DNA from: SIG603 sp963589785
Lineage (GTDB): Bacteria > Bacillota > Clostridia > Oscillospirales > Acutalibacteraceae
DNA: 64,000 nt
Direction of reading: 5' to 3'
Assembly: GCA_963589785.1 (NCBI GenBank)
Contig: CAVAMJ010000002.1
Location: 189,287 to 253,286 of the forward strand
A program made the translations under genes and the position numbers. The notes under the pieces were generated by a model, which was given only the letters and a program-made list of their open reading frames with translations, made no database searches and had not been told where the DNA came from. Shown piece after piece: positions 8,004 to 16,236 of this stretch (positions are counted from its first letter, which is position 1; each line of letters begins with the position of its first letter).

Positions 8004-9272
8004 TTAAACGTTACCTGTCAGCCAAGCGACGATGAAGAGAAGTGCGAAGCCGAAGAGGTAAACAAGTCCGACTATTGAAAGCACCTTGAGCCAAGGCTTA
8101 ATCTTGTGCTCCTTTGTGTTTACGAGGTTGTAGTTTAAGACGGCGAAAATCGGTGTTGTGATGAACGATGCGATCATTGCAAATCTGAGCATTGTTGCGA
8201 CGTTACCTGAGAAGAGGTAAACGATAACAAGACCGATTATGCTTGTTGCGGTAGTCCAGACAGCAAGCGGCTTTCTGCCGGCTTCCTTTTTGCCGAGGAG
8301 CAGTCTAAGTGCCTCGTTATTTGCACGGGAATAACCGTCGATAACTGTGAGAACTGTTCCGAAGATGCAGAGGAATGCGATGAATGTGATGAGAAGTCTC
8401 GACCAGTCACCGAAAACAGACGCATACATATTTACGAACTGAGCGATATATGCGGCGCTTGCGCTCAAGACCTCTTCGCCTGAGCCGTACTGAATGAGTG
8501 CGCCGAGTGCACAGAAGATAACAGCAAGCATTGCTGTTCCGATATATCCTACATTGAAATCGAAAAGTGCGTCCTTAATGGACATTGTTTTAATCTGCTT
8601 TCTCTTCTCGACCTGCCACATGGAGTTGATTGCGGAAATCTCAATCGGACACGGCATCCAGCCCATGAGCGAGACGATGAACGGAAGTGCGGCAAGGCGC
8701 CACGGTGTCGGTGCTTCGAAATCCGGAGCATACTCACGGTGTCTGAAAAGAGCGATGACAACAGCCAAGGTTGTAGCAACCGTGAGTGCGGTCATAACCC
8801 ACTTTGAGAGTTTATCGAGGAACTTATAGCCGCCGATTAAAAGCATAGCCCAGATGATTACGATGATAATAGTTGTAAGCTGAGAGATTGAGAGTCCGAA
8901 TCCGTTCGGAGCAATGTTAAAGAGAATTGCGGCACAGAGGATACCTACGCCGGCGGTATTTACGATAGCTGAAAAGACGTTCAGCACGAAGAAAACGATA
9001 AGCCAGCCCTTACCCTTTTCGGCATAGCCCTCGATGAGGGTTTTGTTGTTCTCCATTGTGTACTGAGAGCCGAAGCGGAAAAACGGATACTTAAAGATAT
9101 TGATTAAAATAATCAATATCGCCATCTGCCAGCCGTAAATTGCTCCAGCCTGAGTTGAAGAGACGATATGAGAGCCGCCTACAGCCGCAGAAGCCATGAG
9201 TATTCCGGGGCCTAAAGCACGAAGCTTAGTTCTCCATGTTGACGTTTGGGTCGTTTCTGGTGATTTAGACAT
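8004..9272 (-). CDS. NRAMP-superfamily membrane transporter lacking the DPGN motif
   Basis: A 422-residue, roughly 11-helix membrane protein with the NRAMP (COG1914) pattern: GPGILMASA near residue 21, long-range hydrophobic helices, and a broken helix at LMGWMPCPIEIS near 202-212. Classical Mn/Fe transporters carry DPGN in helix 1 and a Met-Pro-His pattern in helix 6. Here the positions read VGGSHI (31-36) and MPCPI (206-210), so the metal site is not the usual one and another substrate is possible (NRAMP-related Mg2+ carriers are one known deviation). Start ATG at 9272 follows AAGGAGG. A long structured leader precedes it. Confidence 0.8.
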   Translation of the reverse strand: MSKSPETTQTSTWRTKLRALGPGILMASAAVGGSHIVSSTQAGAIYGWQMAILIILINIFKYPFFRFGSQYTMENNKTLIEGYAEKGKGWLIVFFVLNVFSAIVNTAGVGILCAAILFNIAPNGFGLSISQLTTIIIVIIWAMLLIGGYKFLDKLSKWVMTALTVATTLAVVIALFRHREYAPDFEAPTPWRLAALPFIVSLMGWMPCPIEISAINSMWQVEKRKQIKTMSIKDALFDFNVGYIGTAMLAVIFCALGALIQYGSGEEVLSASAAYIAQFVNMYASVFGDWSRLLITFIAFLCIFGTVLTVIDGYSRANNEALRLLLGKKEAGRKPLAVWTTATSIIGLVIVYLFSGNVATMLRFAMIASFITTPIFAVLNYNLVNTKEHKIKPWLKVLSIVGLVYLFGFALLFIVAWLTGNV

Positions 9273-9292
9273 GATAATAACCTCCTTAGTCT

Positions 9293-9409
9293 AAATCCGA
9301 ATTCATCTTGTGAGTTCGAAATATTCTTATCTTTCTTTGGGGCATATTGCCCACCCTTCCTTACAAACTCCCTTCGCAAGAATTTGGGAGAATCCTATTG
9401 TTCGGATTT
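9293..9409 (-). promoter_or_regulatory. Candidate riboswitch or structured leader of the NRAMP-like gene
   Basis: On the minus strand AAATCCGAA (9409-9401) can pair with TTCGGATTT (9301-9293) to close a 117-nt domain ending 21 nt before the ATG. Inside lie CTCCC/GGGAG and GGGCA/TGCCC hairpins. The same AATCC (9408-9404) can instead pair with GGATT (9395-9391), giving two exclusive folds as in riboswitches. Farther upstream a GCGCTTGC/GCAAGCGC hairpin (9453-9477) is followed by TGTTTTTG. I do not recognise a known class. Confidence 0.4.
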
Positions 9410-9564
9410 TTTCAAATTGCAATATTACAGCAGTCAAAAGCACTGCACAAAAACAGCGCTTGCAAGAAACGCAAGCGCACATTTCAAATTTTAATTAGGA
9501 CTTATATTTCTGCCCAAACTCAAAACGCCTTTGTTTCGCTTCTGTTTGCTTTATTGCACAAAGT

Positions 9565-9593
9565 ATAATACCAGATTTTTGTATAAAACGCAA
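9565..9593 (-). promoter_or_regulatory. Promoter of the NRAMP-like gene
   Basis: TTGCGT (9593-9588), 17 bp, TATTAT (9570-9565) on the minus strand. This would give a leader of about 285 nt before the ATG at 9272. Confidence 0.55.
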
Positions 9594-9737
9594 ACTATAT
9601 CGAAAAAAATATTAACTTTTTTTAAACTTAGTAAAGACTATTAAAAACAACATCCGTCTATACTTGCAAAATTGATTTCCTTAAATTTCATTTTTATGTG
9701 CCCTCGCACAAGAAGGCGTTGATAGTGTAGAGTGAGG

Positions 9738-10235
9738 ATTTGATTTTAAATCAACAGTCTAAGCTGAATAATTAATAATGAGCAAATATATTTTTGTTCT
9801 TGATTTTTCTTTGCATAAATAATTCGGCACGGAAAATGTCCGTCTGCGAATGTTTCACATTCTTGACATATTTTCCGCGCCATCTTTTTCTTAGCGTTCT
9901 TTATTTTTCTTTGTGCGAACAGGTCGGCTGCTCGGTCAACTACGGTCGCTTTGCTCCCTAAATTTCCCTCGTCAGTCTATCTTTTTAAACTTACTTTGCT
10001 GTTCGATATTTAGCTTAGTGTAAAAAACACGGCAAGAAAAATGCCCGTCTGCGAATGCTTCGCATTCTTGACGTATTTTTCTTGCCTGTCTTTTTTTATT
10101 ATCGCTTCGCTCAGTTTGTACGTTTTCGCTAATTATTAATTATTAATTATACATTATTAATTATCCGTGGGCTCCGCCCACACCCGTTCGCTTTTTTGTA
10201 AAAAGCGAAATCAAAAACTTTTGTGTTTTGACTTT
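9738..10235 (+). repeat. Mosaic intergenic hairpin element, copy 3 (composite)
   Basis: The left module is shared with copy 2 (TCTAAGCTGAATAATTAAT..). It is followed by a head hairpin at 9827-9882 (inner stem GAATGT-ttc-ACATTC), a module with ACGGTCGCTTTGCTCCC (9925-9980), a second head hairpin at 10031-10086 (outer stem GGCAAGAAAAAT/ATTTTTCTTGCC), AT-rich DNA and the tail (10166-10230), which ends 18 bp from the comEA-like stop codon. Between 9600 and 9738 I see only AT-rich DNA. Confidence 0.85.
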
Positions 10236-10247
10236 TGTGTTTTCTTA

Positions 10248-10601
10248 TCAATTCACTTTAACATACGGTGCAAGCTTTTCCGCTTTATCCTCTGAAATTC
10301 CACTCACTTCGGAAAGCTCATAAACCGATGTGAATTTGCCTTTTTCCTCTCGGTATGCGATGATTTTCTCAGACAGCTTCTCGCCTATTCCGTCAAGCTT
10401 CTGCAATTCTTCTGCGCTCGCTGTATTGATGTTTACCTTCTCTTCATCGGGGACATATTCCTCGTTTGTAAGATAAACCGTACTCGATACATTATAGACG
10501 GTTACCGGCTTTCGGCTCAAGTAAATCGCTGCCGCCGCAAGCGCCAGAACCACAAGGAAAAGTACTAAATATATTGTTATACTTTTGTGCTCGCTTTTCA
10601 T
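10248..10601 (-). CDS. ComEA-like helix-hairpin-helix protein, membrane-anchored
   Basis: 117 residues: one N-terminal membrane helix (about 9-28), a short extracytoplasmic linker, then a ComEA-type double helix-hairpin-helix (VNINTASAEELQKLDGIGEKLSEKIIAYREEKG, continuing to the C-terminus). ComEA binds incoming DNA during competence. This protein is shorter than Bacillus ComEA and lies after rluD with an ATGA overlap, so it may have a broader role. No other competence genes are in the window. Confidence 0.85.
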   Translation of the reverse strand: MKSEHKSITIYLVLFLVVLALAAAAIYLSRKPVTVYNVSSTVYLTNEEYVPDEEKVNINTASAEELQKLDGIGEKLSEKIIAYREEKGKFTSVYELSEVSGISEDKAEKLAPYVKVN

Positions 10602-11515
10602 TGTTGTCTCAGCTTTTTGAGGAATTTCTCGAAATACTCAGGCAATTCCGCCTCAAGCTCGATTGTCTTTCCCGTTATCGGATGAGTAAATCTGATATAT
10701 GACGCATGCAGACACTGTCCGCCAAGCTCTGTAATCACCTTAGATGGGCCGTAAAGCACATCGCCCGCCACGGGATGTCCCATATAAGCGGAATGCACCC
10801 TAATCTGATGCGTTCTTCCCGTCTCGAGTATGAATTTCATGTACGAAAAGCCGTTTAATCTCTCGATAGTCTCGTAATTTGTGACAGCTTCTCTCGCATT
10901 CACTCCCGATAGAATTACAGCCATTTTCTTTCTGTCCCTTGGACTTCTTCCGATCGGAAGGTTTATTTTTCCGCTTTCTTCTTTATAGTGACCGTAAACA
11001 ACGGCTCTATACTGGCGGTCAAAGGAATGATCCTTAATCTGCTCGGCAAGTCCCTGATGAGCGACGTCGTTCTTTGCGACAATCAAAAGTCCGCTCGTGT
11101 CCATATCTATTCTATGGACAATTCCGGGTCTTATTACGCCGTTTATACCGCTCAGGCTATCTTTGCAGTAGTATAGAAGTGCATTGACAAGCGTTCCGCT
11201 GTAATGCCCAGGCGCCGGGTGCACGACCATTCCCTTCGGCTTATTCACCACAAGGAGGTCATCGTCCTCGTATCTTATATCAAGTGGGATATTTTCCGGG
11301 AGAATGTCTGTTTCAATAGGCTCGGGCAAAACTATTCTTATGCAGTCGCCAACACTTAATTTATAGTTCTTTGCGACTGCTTTTCCGTTGACGGTGACAT
11401 TTCCGCTTTCAATCAGATTTTGCACAGCAGAGCGACTCATATTCTCAATACTTATGAGCTTATCTATTCTTCCGTTCTCGCTTGCGGTGAGCTCGATGAT
11501 ATTCTCTTCATTCAT
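10598..11515 (-). CDS. rluD: RluA/RluD-family 23S rRNA pseudouridine synthase
   Basis: 305 residues with an N-terminal S4 RNA-binding domain (about 15-75) and a pseudouridine synthase domain with the catalytic motif HRIDMDTSGLL and the conserved GRTHQIRVH. It converts uridines in 23S rRNA; the exact target is inferred from family. The start is the ATG at 11515 that overlaps the lspA stop (AATGAATGA), preceded by CGGAGAAG; upstream in-frame codons lack a ribosome-binding site. lspA-rluD is a common Firmicutes pair. Confidence 0.92.
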   Translation of the reverse strand: MNEENIIELTASENGRIDKLISIENMSRSAVQNLIESGNVTVNGKAVAKNYKLSVGDCIRIVLPEPIETDILPENIPLDIRYEDDDLLVVNKPKGMVVHPAPGHYSGTLVNALLYYCKDSLSGINGVIRPGIVHRIDMDTSGLLIVAKNDVAHQGLAEQIKDHSFDRQYRAVVYGHYKEESGKINLPIGRSPRDRKKMAVILSGVNAREAVTNYETIERLNGFSYMKFILETGRTHQIRVHSAYMGHPVAGDVLYGPSKVITELGGQCLHASYIRFTHPITGKTIELEAELPEYFEKFLKKLRQQ

Positions 11516-11993
11516 TTTCGTCTTCTCCGCTCTTTTTATCTGCTTTTTCAATCTTATCCATGAAGAAAATGACGAACACCACCATTAGTGCGACTCCGAC
11601 AGTAACTAAGCAATCGGCAAAATTGAAAATATATCCGAAGAAATAAAAATGAATGAAATCAATTACGTATCTAAGTCTCAAGCGGTCGATTAAATTTCCG
11701 AGTCCGCCCGCAATTATCATAACACAAGCGATTTTCGACAACAGATTGTGGTGCTTATATTTTATGAGAAATGCGAAAATCAATGCAGAAACCAAAACCG
11801 TAACGGCGGCAAAGAAAATGCTGTTATTCTGAAGCATACCGAATGCGGCGCCTGAATTTTCTGAATAGGTGAACTCGAGGAAATGAGGAATAAGCACGAA
11901 TGAGCCGATCGGCTTTAGAGAACCGACCACGATTAATTTGATAATTTGGTCAATAGCCATGAGAGCGGCTATCACGATTAGATATAGCAGCAA
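11508..11993 (-). CDS. lspA: Lipoprotein signal peptidase (signal peptidase II)
   Basis: Four-helix membrane aspartyl protease that removes signal peptides from prolipoproteins. The conserved boxes are present: DQIIKL, FTYSENSGAAFG (the N..GAAF motif), GGLGNLIDRL and YVIDFIHFYFF, containing the two catalytic Asp residues (NLIDR and FNFAD). An in-frame TTG exists at 12020, but AAGGAG (12007-12002) lies inside that extension and fits a TTG start at 11993 (spacing about 8), giving 161 residues. Overlaps rluD by 8 bp. Confidence 0.92.
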   Translation of the reverse strand: MLLYLIVIAALMAIDQIIKLIVVGSLKPIGSFVLIPHFLEFTYSENSGAAFGMLQNNSIFFAAVTVLVSALIFAFLIKYKHHNLLSKIACVMIIAGGLGNLIDRLRLRYVIDFIHFYFFGYIFNFADCLVTVGVALMVVFVIFFMDKIEKADKKSGEDENE

Positions 11994-12012
11994 AACAAAA
12001 CTCCTTAATGAA

Positions 12013-12038
12013 AAAAGCAAACCCGAGAGTTTGCTTTT
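12013..12038. terminator. Terminator between divIVA and lspA
   Basis: AAAAGCAAAC (12013-12022) pairs with GTTTGCTTTT (12029-12038). Both strands have T-rich ends. It ends the divIVA transcript and lies just before the lspA ribosome-binding site, so it may also act as an attenuator. Confidence 0.8.
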
Positions 12039-12057
12039 CTTTTTGATTTTAAGTTAA

Positions 12058-12918
12058 TTAAAGATGAATTCCGTCACCGAACTCGAGGGTGCTGTAAAGA
12101 GACTCCTTCTCTTTTCTGAGTGACTCGGGAATATCGGAATAAGCGTTGAGGTTAATTCCGTCAACCGTAGCGGCCGGGGCATCGGAATCGTCAAAGCTTA
12201 TCTCGCCTGTATTGCCGAAATCAGTCAAATCGTCATCGGCAACATCATCGACAGAATAAAGCTTAACATCGTCCTCGTCAGGAAGCGGAATAGCCTCTTC
12301 CTTTACGGGAGCAGTCTCTGCTTTCGGCTCTTCCTTAGGCTCTGCCTTTGGGGCAGGCTTCGGCTCTTCTGCCTTTCTGTTCTTGAGCTCCTCGGTGTAA
12401 TCGGGGAGATTTTCAATCTGCTTGAGGTGATCTCTGTATAATGAGAAGAGATTTGTTCTGAACTCAGTGACAAGAGCCTTGAGTGACTCGAGCTCCTTCT
12501 TCTTAACCTCTACCTGAGCCTCGTAGCTATCGAGCATCTGCTTCTGTCTGCTTGTAGCGTCATTTAAAATGACGTCAGCCTTCTTGTTGGCATCGGCAAG
12601 AATGGCATCGCCCTTCTTCTTAGCCTCCTTGACAGACTGGTTTCCGAGCTTCTGAGCTGTGAGAAGTGCATCCTTAATGCCTTCCTCGTCCTTCTTGTAC
12701 TGCTCAACTTTCTGAGCGAGAAGAACCATTTTCTCTTTGTACTCGGTGTTTTTCTCGGTGAGTTCGGCAATCTTAGCCTTAGCGGTCTGGTTCTCCTTTA
12801 AGAGTGCTGTGAAAGACTCGGTAACTTCATCTATGAAATCGTCTACATCCTCCGGCTTATATCCGGAAAAGTTTGACTTTCTGAAACTAATCTCGCTAAT
12901 CTGCTTTAATGTCAGCAT
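12058..12918 (-). CDS. divIVA: DivIVA-domain cell division/polarity protein
   Basis: 286 residues. The N-terminal DivIVA motif (ISFRKSNFSGYKPEDVDDFIDEV) is followed by a long coiled coil (about 35-180) and an acidic, Pro/Glu/Ala-rich tail with short motifs (DDVKLYSVDDV, GEISFDD) that is longer than Bacillus DivIVA. DivIVA binds curved membrane at septa and poles and recruits partners. It sits downstream of ylmH and sepF in the usual order. Start follows GGAGG. Confidence 0.9.
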   Translation of the reverse strand: MLTLKQISEISFRKSNFSGYKPEDVDDFIDEVTESFTALLKENQTAKAKIAELTEKNTEYKEKMVLLAQKVEQYKKDEEGIKDALLTAQKLGNQSVKEAKKKGDAILADANKKADVILNDATSRQKQMLDSYEAQVEVKKKELESLKALVTEFRTNLFSLYRDHLKQIENLPDYTEELKNRKAEEPKPAPKAEPKEEPKAETAPVKEEAIPLPDEDDVKLYSVDDVADDDLTDFGNTGEISFDDSDAPAATVDGINLNAYSDIPESLRKEKESLYSTLEFGDGIHL

Positions 12919-12932
12919 GAAAAACTGCCTCC

Positions 12933-13667
12933 TTATTTATACTTTCTCACATTCAGAACAAGTCTACCCTTTTTCGTTCTGGTGCAAGCTGTGTCTACTA
13001 TGTACTTTCCCTTTCCCCTTACCGAAATTGTCGAACCCTCTGTAACCTGCTGTGAAACCGACATACATTCACGGTAATTCAAACGGACTAAGCCGCCCTT
13101 TATAGCGGCTGATGATTTTTCTCTCGATAATCCGCAAAGCGCCGCCACAACGCAGTCGAGTCTTTCGGAAGCGACTATGACCGTCTTTTCCTCAAAGCTA
13201 TTCCCTTGCGGCAATTCGCCCTCAAGACCTATTGAAAGCGAAACTCCCACTTTTCCGATCTTGAAAATATTATCGAGGAGGAAACTCACGAGCTCCTCAC
13301 GGACAAAGACAACCGCTCTGCCATTTTCAATCAGAATATCTCCGACAGAAGCTCTGCTTATTCCCTGTGCCATAAACGAGCCGAGAAAATCTCGGTGGTC
13401 AAGCTCATACCTTTTATCAAACTTAACCGTAACGGCGACAAGCGGAAACAAATCCTCACTTGGGTCAAGGTAATCGGGGAAAAAGCCGATGAAGCATCTC
13501 TCTGCATCGGGGTAACCGCCCCATGTGAGATACTCTGTTTTTTTGCCGACAAGATAACTCTCGACATCCATTCTTTCGGCTGGGTCAAGAAATCCGACAA
13601 AATGCGCACTTTTCCTCGAGAGTCTCACGGCATCGTCAATTCTTGCCGCAAGAATATCGTCTATCAT
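12933..13667 (-). CDS. ylmH: YlmH-family S4-domain RNA-binding protein
   Basis: 244 residues, ending in an S4 RNA-binding domain (about 180-244; SSAAIKGGLVRLNY, then GSTISVRGKGKY). This matches YlmH of the dcw-adjacent sepF-ylmG-ylmH-divIVA cluster; in Bacillus it is linked to rescue of stalled ribosomes and to division. The start ATG at 13667 is 3 bp from the sepF stop, without a clear ribosome-binding site, suggesting coupling. Confidence 0.88.
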   Translation of the reverse strand: MIDDILAARIDDAVRLSRKSAHFVGFLDPAERMDVESYLVGKKTEYLTWGGYPDAERCFIGFFPDYLDPSEDLFPLVAVTVKFDKRYELDHRDFLGSFMAQGISRASVGDILIENGRAVVFVREELVSFLLDNIFKIGKVGVSLSIGLEGELPQGNSFEEKTVIVASERLDCVVAALCGLSREKSSAAIKGGLVRLNYRECMSVSQQVTEGSTISVRGKGKYIVDTACTRTKKGRLVLNVRKYK

Positions 13668-13670
13668 CGA

Positions 13671-14195
13671 TTAAAAGCTTACTCCGCTCTGCTCGAGACC
13701 GTCAAGGAGTACGTCCCCTGAAAGCTCTACGCTGTGAGGAGTGATGATATATGTCTTTGTTGCAATCATCTTGATCTCTGCATTCTTGGCATAGCTTACG
13801 CCGTTGATGAAGAGAAGAATCTTGAGATAATCGTCAGCACTTGCACGCTCTAAATTGATCACTACGGCGCAGTTAGCAAGGATAGCGTCTGCAATTGCCT
13901 TAGCATCGTCGGTGTAGGTTGTCGGCTTGAACACAACTACCTGAAGCTGGCTTGAAGAGCGGCTGAAATTAACCACATTATTTGATGAAGAGCTTACATT
14001 TGATGAAACTGAAGACGCTGAGCTTGAACGGTGGAAGAATGACGGTGCGGAGCTTCTGCTTGAAGAAGAAACTCTCTCCTCTTCCTCTTCTTCCTCCTCG
14101 TCCTCGAAATCCTCATCTTCGTAATCGTAGTTCTCTTCGTAATCGTCGTCCGGGGGATTCCACATTTTTGAAATCTTATCAACAAATCCTGGCAT
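13671..14195 (-). CDS. sepF: SepF, FtsZ-anchoring division protein
   Basis: 174 residues: an N-terminal amphipathic start (MPGFVDKISKMW) able to bind membrane, a strongly acidic then Ser-rich linker (about 15-80), and the C-terminal SepF domain (VVVFKPTTYTDDAKAIADAI ... VVINLERASADDYLKILLFI). SepF polymerises and ties FtsZ to the membrane. The acidic run (DEEEEEEEE) is longer than usual. Confidence 0.92.
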   Translation of the reverse strand: MPGFVDKISKMWNPPDDDYEENYDYEDEDFEDEEEEEEEERVSSSSRSSAPSFFHRSSSASSVSSNVSSSSNNVVNFSRSSSQLQVVVFKPTTYTDDAKAIADAILANCAVVINLERASADDYLKILLFINGVSYAKNAEIKMIATKTYIITPHSVELSGDVLLDGLEQSGVSF

Positions 14196-14220
14196 AATAA
14201 TTCTCCTATATACTCAATAA

Positions 14221-14946
14221 TTATTTGTAAATTCTATTGCCGAAAAGTGACGAACCGACTCTTACCATAGTCGCTCCGCACTCGATAGCGAGGGCATAGT
14301 CTGACGACATACCCATTGAAAGACATAACATATTAACATTATCCATATTTTTAGCCTTTATGTCAACAAAGAATTGATTCATTTCGGAAAAATATTTCAT
14401 TAATTGCTTGTCATCATCGCAAATCGGAGGAATTGCCATCAAACCGTTGACATGAATTCCCTCAAAAGTCCTTGCTTCGTCGATAAATTCATAAAGTGCG
14501 TCGGGGTCTACCCCGCCCTTATTTTCCTCTCTGCCGACATTAACCTCTATTAACACGTCCATAATTTTGTCGTGCTTTTTTGCCTGCTTGGAAATTTCCG
14601 CAAGCTGGGAGATTTTGTCGCATGACTGAATTTGGCTAACCTTATCTATAATATACTTCACCTTGTTGGTCTGAAGTCTGCCGATGAACTGCAAATCGCA
14701 GTTTGTAAGGTCATATCTCTCGTATTTATCGAGAAGCTCCTGTACACGGTTCTCGCCGATGTGGTCAAGTCCCAAAGAAATAGCGTGGTTGATAACCTCG
14801 GTGTCGACCGTCTTTGTCGCAGCCAAGAACGTGATGTCGTCCTTTGTTCTTCCGCTCTTAATAGCAGCCTTAGCAATATTATCGCATATTACCTTATAAT
14901 TTTCTTCAACCTGTGAGAATAACTCAGGATACGATTTTTCCGTCAT
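14221..14946 (-). CDS. yggS: YggS/PLPBP pyridoxal-phosphate homeostasis protein
   Basis: 241 residues of the alanine racemase N-terminal fold. The PLP-binding lysine lies in FLAATKTVD near residue 45, and GENRVQELLDKY, FIGRLQTNK and CLSMGMSSDY are conserved. It binds PLP and balances vitamin B6 pools rather than catalysing a reaction. It overlaps the HlyD-like gene by 23 bp with AGGAGG inside that gene. Confidence 0.92.
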   Translation of the reverse strand: MTEKSYPELFSQVEENYKVICDNIAKAAIKSGRTKDDITFLAATKTVDTEVINHAISLGLDHIGENRVQELLDKYERYDLTNCDLQFIGRLQTNKVKYIIDKVSQIQSCDKISQLAEISKQAKKHDKIMDVLIEVNVGREENKGGVDPDALYEFIDEARTFEGIHVNGLMAIPPICDDDKQLMKYFSEMNQFFVDIKAKNMDNVNMLCLSMGMSSDYALAIECGATMVRVGSSLFGNRIYK

Positions 14947-16234
14947 AAAGATTATTTCCTCCTATTACAACCTCGTCATAAAGCCTTATCGTCTTACTCG
15001 TGTAAAGCTGACTCTTCTCATCGTCACTAAGCTCCGTCTTGCATACGGCATAGCCGTTAATCGTGGTGTCGGTGAAGACCTGAACAAATGTGAGCATATC
15101 GCCCGACTTAACGAATACGCCTCGAACATTTTTATGCTCGACCTCTGTCTCGTTTCCGTTCTCGTCCGTCTCCGTTGTTGTCACGGTCTCGAAGTGAATT
15201 GCCTTTTCGCTGACAAGAACACCCGAATATGTTCCGACCGTAATGACAGCGGTCTCGTGCCTTAAAGTCGCAAGCTCTGCGTTCATATAGGAGCACTCAA
15301 GCACCAAAACGGATTTTCCCGTGGCGGCGTCCGTATTGCAAGCCACCATAGTAGCGGGAATTTTCTCTGCTCCCGAAGACGGAAACTCGACATACAAATC
15401 ACCGGACTCCGTGATCTTGACCTTGTCTGCCTCTTCAATCTCTGCAAGCACATACCACTTGAAGTCCGTGCATACCTTGCCGCTGTGCTCGACCTGTGAC
15501 GGCTGAATATTCGAGAAAGCCTCGAACTCCTTGACTGTTGTCCACTCGATATTGTCAATATCAAATGAGTCCTCATAGCCGTCAGTCGATGATATGAAGT
15601 AACCCGCACTCGGAGAAGTGAGCGTGCCGACTGCCGACGATGCGCCGGAGAGGACAGAATTCATCTCACTCTCGAGAGAAGAGATTTTTGCACTGTAATC
15701 CTCATTGGTTTCGTTGCCCATGATAATCTGCTTTTCACTCAGAAGATACTGAAGTCTCGAGCGTGAAGAGCTCTCTGCGCTGAATGTGCCGCTGTTGGAA
15801 TCCGACACAACGCTTGCAAGAACGTCCGTAATCTGATTTCCTATCGTATCGGATGTATTAGCGCTTATGTCGGAGCTTGCCTCAAGCGACTTGAGCGAAT
15901 CTATCTCCGTTTGAAGCCTTGCCGCACGGGTCTGTGCAGTCGCATCGGACTCCGAGCTATATACATTTGCGATAATGCCGTTTTTCTCAACTCGACCTCC
16001 GTCATCAATCTGGTAGCTTAAAACGCCGCCCGAAGAATAATCTATCGTTTCCTCGTTTCTGATGACCCATGAATCAACCTGAACGGTATCGCTTATTGTC
16101 GTAGATGCTGCCTGTTCCGTTGTAACTATTTCGGTTTTTGCTCTGTAAATAGCGTTTGCGATATAGGATAAAATCATAAACGCCATAAGTCCCGCAAAAA
16201 TACCGACAACGATTTTGTTTAGTTTATTGCTCAT
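14924..16234 (-). CDS. HlyD-like membrane fusion/adaptor protein of the division cluster
   Basis: 436 residues: one N-terminal membrane helix (about 7-28), then an extracytoplasmic barrel-sandwich (biotinyl-lipoyl-like) half (SSGGVLSYQIDDGGRVEKNGIIANVY), a coiled-coil hairpin (about 100-200), a second lipoyl half (TSPSAGYFISSTDGYED), and a C-terminal beta domain. This resembles HlyD-type adaptor proteins, but no ABC or RND partner lies nearby. Similar genes often sit between miaA and sepF in Clostridia, suggesting an envelope or division role (inference). Confidence 0.75.
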   Translation of the reverse strand: MSNKLNKIVVGIFAGLMAFMILSYIANAIYRAKTEIVTTEQAASTTISDTVQVDSWVIRNEETIDYSSGGVLSYQIDDGGRVEKNGIIANVYSSESDATAQTRAARLQTEIDSLKSLEASSDISANTSDTIGNQITDVLASVVSDSNSGTFSAESSSRSRLQYLLSEKQIIMGNETNEDYSAKISSLESEMNSVLSGASSAVGTLTSPSAGYFISSTDGYEDSFDIDNIEWTTVKEFEAFSNIQPSQVEHSGKVCTDFKWYVLAEIEEADKVKITESGDLYVEFPSSGAEKIPATMVACNTDAATGKSVLVLECSYMNAELATLRHETAVITVGTYSGVLVSEKAIHFETVTTTETDENGNETEVEHKNVRGVFVKSGDMLTFVQVFTDTTINGYAVCKTELSDDEKSQLYTSKTIRLYDEVVIGGNNLYDGKIVS

Positions 16235-16236
16235 AA

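Noticed and set aside
9301..9360. T-box leader before the NRAMP-like gene, suggested by AAGGGTGG
   Set aside because: The full T-box sequence (GGNACCGCG), specifier loop and antiterminator are missing.
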